64,000 nucleotides of DNA from Sipunculus nudus (Eukaryota > Annelida > Sipuncula > Golfingiida > Sipunculidae): contig CM049309.1 of assembly GCA_026874595.1 (NCBI GenBank), positions 93,890,723 through 93,954,722 of the forward strand. Direction: 5' to 3'. Below are positions 24,947-39,054 of this stretch, in pieces; positions within the stretch are counted from its first letter, which is position 1, and every line of letters starts with the position of its first letter. The notes beneath the pieces are model-generated. The model saw only the letters and a program-made list of their open reading frames with translations. It ran no database searches and was not told the DNA's origin. A program made the translations under genes and the position numbers.

Positions 24947-27405
24947 TAATAACTTTTTTATTAATTAAAGGTAAAACCTTCAAGTAAAAAGCATATGCCT
25001 TTTTTAATCACAACTTTAATTTGGTATGAAAAAGAATTTAACAAAAAGAATATGAAATTATGCCCTGTGATACCTAATAGAACAATTTACCACATGTTCT
25101 GACAGGACTCATATTCGCATTCATGTATGTTGGTATACCTGACTAAGACTATGCATGATTCCTGGCTATTTGACTGTTTAGTAATTAGGGACATGGGATC
25201 AGTGGTGCCACTTATTTATTTTTGATTCTGTAAAAGCTGAAATAGTAATTTTAGCCTGAAAACCGTATGCATACGTGAGACATTTTGACCTGGGAAATCA
25301 TCACATGTTTTGCATCTCATCTCAAGACTGACATACCACAGTTCATTGAAACATTCAATGCACATGGCTTCAGAAAAATGAGATACTTATGAACATTTGT
25401 GAGATTTCACAACAGTTTAATCATATACATATACATTAAGTTTAGAAATTTACCGCATTTTTAGGATGATAGGTCTGGTTTGAATGCTGTTTTAAAAGCT
25501 CAAAACTCTGAATTATTAATATGCAGCACGGATATATTTATGTTACAAATATTTAAATTTTCACTTCTTGTATATTTATGTTCAGATGAAAGTTGCTATT
25601 ACTCTTGGGTGTTTACAAATCAGCTGGGAGTCATGGCCCATGGGCCACTTGTTAACCTTTTGCCTGACTGCATTCGTATATTGGATCCATATATGGTCGT
25701 ATGAAGGGACTTTCCCCACGCTGTATAATATATTATGTATGTCGACATACATGAACATTCACTGGTGATATTATTAAATGATTTATAATTATTTTTGATT
25801 AATATAAATATAAAGATAAACATTAACCTTTATATTCAAAATGTGAATATAAAGTTGTTTTTGTAGTTTTTACATGATTAAATTGTTGATAAAATACTTT
25901 GCAAATGTGTATAACATTCTTGTTGTATAATGCCAGGAGTCCAGGTCGGAGTGCAAGTTTATGGAAGGTCTTTATTGAGGCGAGTTCCTAGTCACTTTCA
26001 CATGATTTAATATATATGTTTTGCAGACCACAGCAGACACGACATAAACCCCATAATGAAGGGAAAAAAATCCAAATGCTCAAATGCACGTCATTTATCA
26101 CCCAAACCGACTTGGATAGAGACCAAAGCAAACCGGGTGATTCTCGAGTGCCCTGTATATGGTGAACACATGCACTGAGTAACGTGGCGGAAGGTGGATT
26201 ATTATGAATTTAACTGTATATTAAAAAAATAACAAAATGATATTTCCAGACTTTTGATCATTTGACAGTAGTTTATTTTTCCCTGCAGTTGGCGCTACTT
26301 GTGCAGGATTTTCTTTCTTCGTTTGACGATCTGGTATTTTACACTTTTTCCTAACTCAGTTTTCTACAGTCTTTAAATACTAGGCATGCATAATAAAATG
26401 GCTGAAACCATGTTAATATCCCGCTGCAGCTATTAGCATCACAGGCTTATTGATCATGCATCTTATGGCGATATAACACGCCACTGCTAGAGCCATGGTT
26501 CAAAAAGGCTCTCAAGAATGGGATATATTTTTGTTAAGTCGTGCAAAACTATGTTGACACAAACATGGCACCCATCTATTTTGGATGACAGCTGATCTGT
26601 TAAATTCAAATGTCTTGGTTCTTGGTTGCCCATGTTTTTTGTAGTTTATACCCCATCACTCCAACTGAAAACAATGTAGGCCTATGTAGCACTTATGAAA
26701 ATCCAATTATAAGGTAACTTTAAATCTAGTATTTTGTATGTCTGTTGAATTTTAAGGGATTCTAGCAGGGGTCTGGAGATTATATTGGCATCACTCATGC
26801 CATGTATTTCGAGTAATGAATTATTTATTTATAATAACGCATGTTATGATGTATGCAAATTTTAGTGCAAAGTAAAGGCTTTTTATTTATTATTTATTAT
26901 CGCACATTATCGCACAACTGCTCACAAGCGCTGATACTATAAAATTGTGATAGTAAAAATTAAAGCGATAAAAGTAAATTTATACAAGTCGTAGATTAAA
27001 ACGAAAAATCAGCTTAAAATATGACTAAATGGTGATACAATTACCATTCAGGTAAGTTAAGTAACAACTATTAAGTATTTATACTTATTATAGACTTTGG
27101 ATCTTAATCACTGGTCATGTTTAAAATTTACAGGTCATAAGCATTTCTAAACAGGTATGCCTTCAGTCTATTTTTAAACTATTCAAGTCTAAATGCGTCT
27201 CGTAAATAATCTGGTAAGGTGAATTTTTTAAATAATCAATATATAGTTCATGTTATATGAGGCCTGGACACAGAAAGGTCACTGTACGACCATACTTAAA
27301 TACGAATATATTTGAAAATATTGGATTTGATTACATGTTAAATATTAGGGTACTCCACCCGGATCATAAGATGTGCACTGATTTGATAGACAGGTTAAGT
27401 GGAAG
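24947..27405. other. AT-rich, no gene seen
   Basis: Overlapping ORFs at 25480-25823 on both strands have no motif. A good donor-like CAG|GTAAGT occurs at ~27050 but no coding frame leads into it. Confidence 0.45.
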
Positions 27406-29083
27406 CAATCAGTGGCTATACGGTGCCTGAACCCTCTTCTGTTTGAACTGTATAATCAGTGGCTATACGGTGCCTGAACTCTTCTGTTTGAACTGTATAA
27501 TCAGTGGCTATACGGTGCCTGAACCCTCTTCTGTTTGAACTGTATAATCAGTGGCTATACGGTGCCTGAACCCTCTTCTGTTTGAACTGTATAATCAGTG
27601 GCTATACGGTGCCTGAACCCTCTTCTGTTTGAACTGTATAATCAGTGGCTATACGGTGCCTGAACCCTCTTCTGTTTGAACTGTATAATCAGTGGCTATA
27701 CGGTGCCTGAACCCTCTTCTGTTTGAACTGTATAATCAGTGGCTATACGGTGCCTGAACCCTCTTCTGTTTGAACTGTATAATCAGTGGCTATACGGTGC
27801 CTGAACCCTCTTCTGTTTGAACTGTATAATCAGTGGCTATACGTTGCCTGAACCCTCTTCTGTTTGAACTGTATAATCAGTGGCTATACGGTGCCTGAAC
27901 CCTCTTCTGTTTGAACTGTATAATCAGTGGCTATACGGTGCCTGAACCCTCTTCTGTTTGAACTGTATAATCAGTGGCTATACGGTGCCTGAACCCTCTT
28001 CTGTTTGAACTGTATAATCAGTGGCTATACGGTGCCTGAACCCTCTTCTGTTTGAACTGTATAATCAGTGGCTATACGGTGCCTGAACTCTTCTGTTTGA
28101 ACTGTATAATCAGTGGCTATACGGTGCCTGAACCCTCTTCTGTTTGAACTGTATAATCAGTGGCTATACGGTGCCTGAACCCTCTTCTGTTTGAACTGTA
28201 TAATCAGTGGCTATACGGTGCCTGAACCCTCTTCTGGTTGAACTGTATAATCAGGGGCTACACGGTGCATGAACCCTCTTCTGATTGAACTGTATAATCA
28301 GTGGCTATACGGTGCCTGAACCCTCTTCTGTTTGAACTGTATAATCAGTGGCTATACGGTGCCTGAACCCTCTTCTGTTTGAACTGTATAATCAGTGGCT
28401 ATACGTTGCCTGAACCCTCTTCTGTTTGAACTGTATAATCAGTGGCTATACGGTGCCTGAACCCTCTTCTGTTTGAACTGTATAATCAGTGGCTATACGT
28501 GCCTGAACCCTCTTCTGTTTGAACTGTATAATCAGTGGCTATACGGTGCCTGAACCCTCTTCTGTTTGAACTGTATAATCAGTGGCTATACGGTGCCTGA
28601 ACCCTCTTCTGTTTGAACTGTATAATCAGTGGCTATACGGTGCCTGAACCCTCTTCTGTTTGAACTGTATAATCAGTGGCTATACGGTGCCTGAACTCTT
28701 CTGTTTGAACTGTATAATCAGTGGCTATACGGTGCCTGAACCCTCTTCTGTTTGAACTGTATAATCAGTGGCTATACGGTGCCTGAACCCTCTTCTGTTT
28801 GAACTGTATAATCAGTGGCTATATGGTGCCTGAACCCTCTTCTGGTTGAACTGTATAATCAGTGGCTATACGGTGCCTGAACCCTCTTCTGTTTGAACTG
28901 TATAATCAGTTGCTATACGGTGCCTGAACCCTCTTTTGTTTGAACTGTATAATCAGTGGCTATACGGTGCCTGAACCCTCTTCTGTTTGAACTGTATAAT
29001 CAGTGGCTATACGGTGCCTGAACCCTCTTCTGTTTGAACTGTATAATCAGTGGCTATACGGTGCCTTAACCCTCTTCAGTTTG
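27406..29083. repeat. 47-bp minisatellite, about 36 units
   Basis: The unit reads ATAATCAGTGGCTATACGGT followed by GCCTGAACCCTCTTCTGTTT and GAACTGT. Most units are identical, so expansion is recent. Length variants: three 45-bp units (27476, 28085, 28693) and one 46-bp unit (28498). A GGTT substitution marks 28236 and 28844, and an ACGTTGCC variant marks 27843 and 28403. Confidence 0.97.
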
Positions 29084-29544
29084 CGTAGAGAGATGCATAT
29101 ATAATATCAAGTCTTACAAAGTGGGTCCTTTCAAAGCTCCTCACGTAGCGGTTATACACTGCAGTTGTCCCAAATCTCTTCTCGTGTAACAGACGCTTTG
29201 TATTACAAGATTTTCTTGGTTCGAAGATTAGGGTGTGCAAAGAGCAAAGAAATGTAATCAGACCAATATGAGAGCATGGTATCGCAATGTGCATCCAGCT
29301 CCAAATTAAAAAAAAAATACGACACCTGCTTTCATTGGTCTGATTACACCGTTTCTGGCACGGGGCCATGGATCAGACCAACGGCAGCGAATGTCGTATG
29401 GTTAAAATTATGCGGGTGTTGTAGGTTGAATGATCTTGAATGTTCAAATCAAATGTAAATAATGATTACAAAGAGTGTTAAAATTTAGCAAGAATTACAA
29501 TCATACCCAATACATGTATATCGTATTGTGTGGTGGGAGTGAAG
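29084..29544. other. Unique-looking spacer with an inverted repeat
   Basis: GTAATCAGACCAA at ~29253 is mirrored by TTGGTCTGATTAC at ~29334, giving a 13-bp stem around ~68 bp. No gene call. Confidence 0.5.
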
Positions 29545-30480
29545 AAAATGTTCCTGTTGGATAGGTTGGCCACTGTTCTCTATGTCATAGGGATGCTTTG
29601 CCCAGGTTTAGGTTTGCTGGGGGCTCCTGCTAGTGCCCCGGTGAATTGTCCCTCTCACATTTTCTCACCAAAGAAGGCCATGGCAAAGCTTAAGTCATTC
29701 AGACTCCTTTTATTTCTTTCTGTGAGGCCCTATTTACCATCGCTAAATAGCAGCAATGCGAAAAAAGGAGCAAAGTGCGCAAGTCTCTCTCTGCTAGTAC
29801 ACAGCCTCTCCATCAGCTAGCCCTATGCAGTGCCTCCACGCGGCGACACATGGAAACTGAGCACCCTTGGACTCAGGCTAAACTTCAGGGGACTCGGAGA
29901 AGGTTTACCAACGCGTGGATATGCCCTGGTGTCCATGAACCAAACCACCAGCTATGGGTTAAATAGCTTCACTGCCTTGAGGATCTCTCGGGAGAGAGAA
30001 AGGCTAAAGGAGTAAAACCTGACAGAAAATCTGGAGCCGGAGTCCCAAAGGCAGTTCGAGGCTTTATTCAGCAACGTTCTGGCAACTCCTCCGACTGCAC
30101 TGGAACCATGCTTATTTGTATCTGCCTTTCAGGAATATTTCAGTGGACGTGAAAGGGGGGGGGGGGGCTAGCAGGGTAAGCCTATCCCCCATACTCACCT
30201 ACCTAGGCTTTTTGCGCAATGTAGAGGACACTCTAGCTTCGCTTCACAACGTCGACACAACATGAGAACAGCAGTTTACTGCTTCCGACGGTGGGAGAGG
30301 CCATCGCGTGTCATTGGGCAACCCCCAACCAGTAAGGTGCTGCCTGTTAGCTTCACTGGGTGTGTGAGGTTTAGGGTGAAAACCGACAAGCGCATCCACA
30401 ACTGTGCACCCAGCAATGAAAAGAGGTAAACACATACTCCTGCCCTAAATCTGGGCACATGGAGTCAGGACCAGGATATC

Positions 30481-30513
<33 letters not shown>

Positions 30514-31317
30514 AACTTGCAAGAAATCAACGACCCTCGCAAGACTGCCGTCATTGATACGGGGCTAAGCAGACTGCAGATGGACATTGTCGCCTTGCAA
30601 GAGACAAGACTCCCAGGAACAGGAAGAATGAAAGAAAAAGACTTCTCCTTTTTTTATGGCAGGGGAAACCTCCAGATGAAACCAGAGAGCATTGAATGGG
30701 ATTCACTGTTCGAAACGGCCTGCTCGGATGCATCACCGCACCTACAGTGGGATCTGAGAGAATCCTGTCCTTTCAACTTCACTCCTCAGTTGGACAAGTC
30801 CACTAATTAGTGCCCACGCACCAACATTGACATCCTCGGCAGAAGCTAAGGACCTCAACGCTGTCATCAAACATCCCAGCAAACGAGGCAATCTTCATCC
30901 TTGGCGATTTTAACGCCAGATTAGATGCTTAACTCAGCTCCTGGCCATTGTGTTAGGGGTAGTTCGGAACTGGTAAGAAGGATGAAAATGGCCTTCACGA
31001 TACGTGCATCAGCAACACATTCTTCAGCACCAAGCCTCAACACAGAGTCTCACGTAGACATCCCCGATCGAAACACTGGCACCAACTAAATCTGATTCTT
31101 ATATGGCGTTCCAGCTTACCCAGCATCATGGTCACACGCAGCTACCAGAGTGCTGACTGCGACACGGACCACTTCTAGTGTGCAGCAAGGTGAAACTGCG
31201 CCTGAAAAAGCTGCATCACTCGAGAAAGGAAGGCAGACCCCGCATTGGCACCAACTGCATACGCAGCAAGCAGAAAGGGGAGAAGGAAGCAAAAGCACTC
31301 GAAGAATCCCCAGTCAA
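29545..31317 (+). mobile_element. LINE retrotransposon, 5' half: leader and endonuclease domain (degenerate)
   Basis: From ~30445 three frames together spell an APE-type endonuclease of a non-LTR retrotransposon: NLGTW, then DPRKTAVIDTGLSRLQMDIV, ALQETRLPGTG (30590-30620), ILGDFNARLDA (GDFN at 30903-30914), NTFFSTKPQHRVS, CDTDHF (31158-31175) and KKLHHSRKEGRPR (31205-31243). These carry the Glu of QETR, the Asp/Asn of GDFNA and the Asp/His of the SDH-like TDH motif. Frameshifts, several stops and a 30-nt poly(T) tract at 30483-30512 break it. The GC-richer stretch upstream (29545-30440) is probably its 5' leader; that part is inferred from base composition. The frame ends at 31317, beside a satellite, and appears to resume at 50893. 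Confidence 0.85.
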
Positions 31318-34300
31318 GACGTGAGCTAACCTCGAGATCACTGTGATATCATTAGAGAGTCACGGGTGTGAGTTCATAACTATGAACCAACTGTGAACTC
31401 ATTGTTAGGTCACAGCAGTGAGTTCATGTCTGTTACACAACATTGAGTTCACAGTGATATCACAGAGTGACGTCAAAAATGTGACACCACGGTGAATTCA
31501 CAACCGTGAGCTCACAGTGATATCATGGCATGAGTTCATGTTTGTTACACAACAGTGAGTTCACAGTGATATCACATGATGACGTCAAAAATATGACATC
31601 ACGGTGAATTCACAACCGTGAGCTCACAGTGATATCATGGCATGAGTTCATTTTTGTTACACAACAGTGAGTTCACAGTGATATCACAGGATGACGTCAA
31701 AAATGTGACACCACGGTGAATTCACAACCGTGAGCTCACAGTGATATCATGGCATGAGTTCATGTCTGTTACACAACAGCGAGTTCAAAGTTATATCACA
31801 GGATGACATCAAAAATGTGACACCACGGTGAATTCACAACCATTTGCTCACAGTGATATCATGGGATGAGTTCATGTCTGTTACACAACAGTGAGTTCAC
31901 AATGATATCTCAGGATGACGTTATAAATGTAACACCACAGTGAATTCATAACCATGAGTTCACAATGATGGCATTGCTTGAGTTCATTTCTGTTACACAA
32001 CAGTGAGTTCACAGTGAAATCACAGGATGACGTCAAAAATGTGAAACCACGGTGAATTCACAACCGTGAGCTCACAGTGATATCATGGCATGAGTTCATG
32101 TCTGTTACCCAACAGCGAGTTCAAAGTTATATCACAGGATGACATCAAAAATGTGACACCACGGTGAATTCACAACCGTTTGCTCACAGTGATATCATGG
32201 GATGAGTTCATGTCTGTTACCCAACAGTGAGTTCACAATGATATCTCAGGATGACGTTATAAATGTAACACCACAGTGAATTCATAACCATGAGTTCATA
32301 ATGATGGCATTGCTTGAGTTAATTTCTGTTACACAACATTGAGTTCACAGTGATATCCCAGGATGAGGATAAAAAATGTGACACCACTGTGAATTCACAA
32401 CAGTGAACTCAAAATGATATAATAGCATGTGAGCCCGCGTCTCAAAATGAGACGCCGCGGTGAATTCACAACCGTGAGCTCACAGTGATAGCATAGCAGT
32501 GTGCTCATGTCTGTTACACAACAGTGAGTTCACAGTGAAATCACAGGATGACGTCAAAAATGTGAAACCACGGTGAATTCACAACCGTTTGCTCACAGTG
32601 ATATCATGGCATGAGTTCATGTCTGTTACCCAACAGTGAGTTCACAATGATATCTCAGGATGACGTTATAAATGTAACACCACAGTGAATTCATAACCAT
32701 GAGTTCATAATGATGGCATTGCTTGAGTTAATTTCTGTTACACAACATTGAGTTCACAGTGATATCCCAGGATGAGGATAAAAAATGTGACACCACTGTG
32801 AATTCACAACAGTGAACTCAAAATGATATAATAGCATGTGAGCTCGCGTCTCAAAATGAGACGCCGCGGTGAATTCACAACCGTGAGCTCACAGTGATAG
32901 CATAGCAGTGTGCTCATGTCTGTTACACAACAGTGAGTTCACAGTGAAATCACAGGATGACGTCAAAAATGTGAAACCACGGTGAATTCACAACCGTTTG
33001 CTCACAGTGATATCATGGGATGAGTTCATGTCTGTTACCCAACAGTGAGTTCACAATGATATCTCAGGATGACGTTATAAATGTAACACCACAGTGAATT
33101 CATAACCATGAGTTCACAATGATGGCATTGCTTGAGTTCATTTCTGTTACACAACATTGGGTTCACAGTGATATCCCAGGATAAGGTAAAAAAATGTGAC
33201 ACCACTGTGAATTCACAACAGTGAGCTCAAAATGATATAATAGCATGTGAGCTCACGTTTCAAAATCAGACTCCGCGGTTAATTCACAACCGTGAGCTCA
33301 CAGTGATAGCATAGCATGAGTTCATGTCTGTACACAACAGTGAGTTCACAGTAATATCATAGGATGACGTCAAAATGAGACTCCGCGGTGAATTCACAAC
33401 CGTGAGCACACAGTGAAAGCATGACATGAGGTCATGTCTCTTACACAACAGTGAGTTCACAGTGATATCAAAGGATGACGTCAAATTTTGACACCGCGGA
33501 GAATTCACAGTGATATCAGAGAGATATCTCAGGATGACTTCAAAATGTGACAGCACGGTGAATTTACGGCTGTGAAATCTCAGTGATATCATGGCATGAG
33601 TTCATGTTTGTTACACAACAGTGAGTTCACAGTGATATCACAGGATGACGTCAAAAATGTGACACCACTGTGAATTCACAACCGAGTTCACAGTGAAATC
33701 ATGGCATGAGTTCATGTCTCTTACACAACAGTCAGTTCACAGTGATATCAAAGGATGACGTCAAATTTTGACACCGCGGTGAATTCACAACCATGAGCTC
33801 ACAGTGATAGCATAGAAATGAGCTCATGTATGATATACAACAATCAGTTCACAATGATATCATAGGGAAACGTAAAAAATGTGACACCAAGGTGAATTCA
33901 TAACCGTGAGCTCACAGTAATATCATGGCATGAGTTCATGTATGTTACACAATAGTGAGTCCATAATGATATCTCAGGATGATATACAAATATGACACCG
34001 CGGAGAAGTCACAACCGTGAGCGCACAGTGACGGTATAGCAGTGAGCTCATGTATGTTACACAACGATGAGGTCACAGTGATGTCGTGGCATGAGTTCAT
34101 GTATGTTACACAACAGTGAGATTACAGTGATATCTCAGGATGACGTTAAAAATGTGACACCGTGATGAAAACACAACCGTGAGTTCACAGTGATGGCATT
34201 GCTTGAGTTGATGTTCGTTACAAAAGAGTGTGTTCACAGTAATAGCAGAGAATGACGTCATAATGTGACACCTCAGAGAATTCACAACCGAGAGTTCTGT

Positions 34301-34930
34301 GTGATATCAAGGCATGAGTTCCTTTCTGTTACACAAAAGTGAGTTCACAGTGTTATCACAGGATGACGTCAAAAATGTGACATCGTGGTAAAATCACAAC
34401 CGTGAGCTCACAGCAATATCATGACATGAGTTCATGTCTGTAACACAACAGTGAGTTCCCAATGATATCACAGGATGACATAAAAATGTGATACCACAAT
34501 GAATTCACAATTGTGAGCTCACAGTGAAAGCATGACATGAGGTCATGTGTATTTCACAACAGCTGGTTCAGAGTGATATCTCAGGAGATGTTAAAATGTG
34601 ACAGCACGGTTTATTTACAGCAACAGTGAGTTCACAATGATATCAAAGGATGACGTCAAAATCTGACACCACATCGAATTCACAACTGTGAGCTCACAGT
34701 GATAGCATGGCATGAGGTCATGTCTGTTACACAACAGTTAGTTCGGAGTGATATCTCAGGATGACGTCAAAATGTGACACTGCGGTTAATTCACGGCCGT
34801 AGACTAATAGTGATAGTACTGTATATAGCACTGAGCTCAAGCATGTTACACAACAGTGAGTTCACGGTTATATCACTGGATGAAATGGCACCGCAGTGAA
34901 TTCACACTGTGAGCTCACAGTGATAGCATG
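31318..34930. repeat. ~112-bp satellite, about 32 units, built of short palindromes
   Basis: A typical unit contains GTGAGTTCACAGTGATATCA, GGATGACGTCAAAAATGTGA, GTGAATTCAC, GTGAGCTCAC and GTTACACAACA. Neighbouring units are 112 bp apart (for example 31547 to 31659). A higher-order block of ~410 bp repeats at 32250, 32659 and 33069. The exact CRE palindrome TGACGTCA recurs in about 14 units. The array starts directly at the broken LINE frame and ends at the inverted repeat of the next transposon. Confidence 0.95.
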
Positions 34931-36779
34931 TTACACTCCAAACGTGAAATTGCCCACATCATGAAATGGGCAGTTATTTTACCCATTTCGTGAACTGGGC
35001 AACCACTTTGCCGAATGAAATGGGCAAATTCACTAAATGCTGCTTGCCCAGTTCATGAAATGAGCAAGAAAACTGTTGCCCATTTCATGAAATGCGCACC
35101 TTTTAAACCTTTAAATCTCTAATGGATTCTGATTACCCATTCTAGCTAATATTAGATAAGGCATATATGTAAAAAATCCCTGTTTTGTGTCAGATGAAAA
35201 CAAAACATTAGAATAATTCTCTACACTTTATTTTTATTATAAACACGTATTATATCATACAAATCAGCTTGACCGTATAAGTAAATATAATAATATTTAG
35301 CTCCAATGACAATGATACATTTCACTATATTTCAGTATATATGTTTTGATATTTTTAGTAGTATTCGTGGGGTTCACAATCTAATGTTAATCATCATATG
35401 AAACATTTAAATATTTCAGGTTCTTCAATGGCTGTTTGATGATCAAAGTAAATTGTTAACGTAGCACAAGTGAAAATATGGTTTCCTTTCAGGGTTTTCA
35501 ATATTTGATGTATTAAAATACTTGAATGGGTTTCAGCAGGAATGTTTAAGGTTTTTAATTTGAAACTTTTAAGATCTATATATACTTAAATATTATACTT
35601 TACCAGTTTATACTATAATATTGTTTATTTTCTCACATCTCAGAGAAAACATTTTGAAACACTTATTTAACGGCAGGTTTAAATAATTATTTCATCTTAA
35701 TAATGTTTAAATGATTGCTATATAAAATAATTAGTTCATGCACTTTAATTGAGTTTGATCTGTTGCTTTATGGAAAACATTAAGTCTGATTTCTAGTACA
35801 GGTATTCATAATCATGTAAATGAGATGCTGTTTTCAGTAGGGTCTTAAATATTTTCAGATTATGAGGGCTATAAAAATCAAAATCAAATATAGCTCAGTT
35901 ACATTTTTAATTTGATATATCTACAAGTTGAAGAAATATATATTCTCTCAATATGTAATATTTATCTAAGCTCATCATGTAATATATGTTCAAACAGCTT
36001 TTAGGTCTGAAATTCACAAATGTGCATGTACTCACTTTTCTGGAATTTAAATAATATATTAATATATGCTTTGAATGTCACCAAGATACCAATTGGCTAA
36101 TCATTTGAAAATAACTGGGCAAGCAAAGTATACTTCTGACTCAGATGTCACTATATAGACCAACAGTTAGTAACAATCCTATGATTCACAAAGACCATTT
36201 TTAATTTAGCAGTTGAAACAAACAACCTACAAAGCATGAACTCAGTACCAACTCAGTGTGGTCAGTTAATAAGTACATACAAGTACTTTGAAGGTTTCAT
36301 TAGTTAAGTGATTATCAGGCCATAGAGCTATGAGATTGATGAAACTTACCAATATCAGTTACTCATATTTCATGTTTCTAAAATAATTTAATGTAATTGG
36401 TAATAAATAAATAATGTAAAATATAGCTTAGTAATAATTATGTACATTAATATATTAATAATTGAAAACTAGATTTATATCAATATATACATATAACTAT
36501 ATACCTATAAAATGTTAGCTGCAAATATGTCTTTTTTCACTTTATCAATTACGATTAACTCAATCAAAATAGGGAAAGGTGTTCCATGCACATTATACAT
36601 TCAATTATAGTATTCCTTAATACTTACAGAACTGAGAAATATATTGCCGATTGTTAAGTTGCTCATTTCATGAAATGGCCAAGCAGAATTTAGTGATTTT
36701 GCCCATTTCACGTAATGGGCAAAATAACTGCCCCTTTCATGCACGGCCCATTTAATGTGCAATATCACATCTGGGGCGT

Positions 36780-36781
<2 letters not shown>
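34931..36781. mobile_element. Non-autonomous DNA transposon with palindromic subterminal arrays
   Basis: The ends TTACACTCCAAACGTGA (left) and TTACGCCCCAGATGTGA (right, reverse strand) are inverted, and homology continues for ~130 bp. Within the ends a ~22-bp palindrome (arm TGCCCATTTCA) is repeated: 34951-34972, 34980-35001, ~35008-35025 (truncated), 35045-35066 and 35077-35098 on the left; 36660-36681, 36700-36721 and ~36729-36750 on the right. The ~1.55-kb interior is very AT-rich and has no ORF. No clear target-site duplication is visible. Superfamily unknown. Confidence 0.75.

Positions 36782-36782
<1 letters not shown>

Positions 36783-36846
<64 letters not shown>
36783..36846. repeat. 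(AT)n microsatellite
   Basis: About 32 TA units directly abut the transposon's right end. Confidence 0.95.
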
Positions 36847-36851
<5 letters not shown>

Positions 36852-38799
36852 TTCGTCAATCTAATTAATGTTCATATGACATTGAATCGATGTCAAGTTT
36901 TAGATGTCAAATTGACGCCAAAATGGCATCAATATTTTTTAGGTATAAGATTGCATGCATGCTTTTTAGGGGAATCATTTTTATTTGGCCTTTAATATTT
37001 TTTAATGATACAAGGGCATGAAGTGTGTTTCAAATGATATGCAATACATATAATGTCAGAAATCATTGTGAAGGTCAAATACTTGTGTATTGCTGTTATT
37101 AAATTGCTTAAATTAAAGACGTACTATATCAACATTTTCATGAGGTGACGGCACTATTATACCCATGCAGCAATAAAATACATTAAAAAATTTAGAAACT
37201 TTGTTTTCCTGGCAGAAGTTTATGTAAATTCAGGGAACAAAAAAAAATGGTAATACTGCATTTTATTGTACTTTTATTAATTCAGACCCATATGAGAAGG
37301 GGGAAACCAACCGAGCCGGCTTAGTTCCAATTTTAATAAGAAATAATTGGGTATAAACCATTGAGAGTTTTGGCGGGTTGGTTTACGCATGACTATATAA
37401 AAACTGCATGGGCATAAGATATGGGAACAACAAATGAGGCTGAGAACAAACTTTGGGTAGCTAACATCGGAAATGCATGATGGAAACGTAAAAAAAAACA
37501 GGATACAATTTCTAAAAGGCACAGACATGGAGACAGACCGAGGTCATGTTTGCATACAGGTTATAATAAATGCATTTTTAAGTAGTCTCTTGAAATTCGT
37601 AATTTGAGTTTCAATAAAACCTTAAAACACAAAAAGTAAAAAGTGTAAACAGATATTATTATTTTAAAATATCATCATTTTTATTATTATTTTATTTTAG
37701 ACAATCATACATTACATTATAATCATGTCCGTAGTTAGTTACATAAAAACATAAAAAATATATGCTTAAAAGATTATAAAAATAATAGTAAAAAAACTAA
37801 TGCAGATTAAAAAAAATGCATGCAATGTTTGTTTTAATATGTGTGATCATCACAGTGATAATGTCCATGCATATAATCATGCAAATTATCTGCATGGTTG
37901 TAAGAAAGTAATAAAATAAAAAATTTCTGCAATATGAAAGTAGATATATTTGTAAGAGTATAACAACGGGCCTTGAAATAAATTGCAGCTAGAGGCAGCA
38001 TGCAGTTACCGCTATAAACATCAAAACTCAAATGATGTAACCCTTTCAGAATTATGCCCTAAACAGTTTTTAATATAAAATGGCTTTAATGGGAAAATGT
38101 TTGAATCATAAAAGTTACATTCTATATACAACCAGCAAAATTGAATATAAATTTTCTTATATATGGTAATGAATATATATTGTCTTTAAAGGTAGAAATT
38201 AAAATTTAATCAAATAGAATATTTCTATATGTTGCTTTTAAAATGTTTTAAGGTTATTATGATGAAATGTTCCTTCTTATATATGAAATTAATTCATCCA
38301 TATTATACCTTTCATATCATTAAGCCCCCCCCCCCCCCCCAACCTATTCACACATATAGTGAAAAATTTATATCATAGCAAACATAGTAAACAGTACTAT
38401 TCAACATTTTATATTTAATTTATATTACGATTGTCAATGTGGATGTTCTTAACCCTGCACATCACCTTTGGATATGCCTGTAATTTTATTGCTCTACATG
38501 AATTTTACAGTCATAGAAGCAGCTGTTAATATTTGTTTATGGTAATACAATTGTCACTAAATCATAATTCCCTTTCAGTGAAAGTACAATTGCGCTAAAA
38601 ATGACTATACCCAGACCCTTAATTGCTTGTTTAAATGAGACCACCGGTCCTGCAATGGACGTGTTCTCAAACAACAAAGAAATTGCTGAGTGTTAAAAAA
38701 AATAGTGTATTCAAGACAGAATGATATACGTAAAAGGGGGGGGGGGATTACTTTAGCTGCATGTTTAACTGATCAGCAATGACCTAACAACCCGTTGCC

Positions 38800-38801
<2 letters not shown>
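36847..38801. other. AT-rich, no gene seen
   Basis: Contains a poly(C) run at ~38325-38340 and a poly(G) run at ~38738-38746. The minus-strand ORFs at 37277-37528 and 37834-38031 lack motifs. Confidence 0.5.
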
Positions 38802-38862
<61 letters not shown>

Positions 38863-38995
38863 TTATTAGTAGTAGTAGTATGACCGTACATTGTGCTTAT
38901 TTGTCTGATGAATATTAAACCTGCCATAAATATATTGTTAATATTTATTAACATTTCAAAATCTGATACATACAAGGAGAGTCAATATTTAATTG

Positions 38996-39052
<57 letters not shown>
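38802..39052. repeat. Two (AT)n microsatellites
   Basis: 38802-38859 and 38998-39052, separated by ~140 bp of AT-rich sequence. Confidence 0.95.

Positions 39053-39054
<2 letters not shown>

Noticed and set aside
31318..34930. CRISPR array, because of regular repeats
   Set aside because: Units are contiguous and diverged along their whole length with no spacers; the setting is eukaryotic. The same holds for the 47-, 42- and 180-bp arrays.
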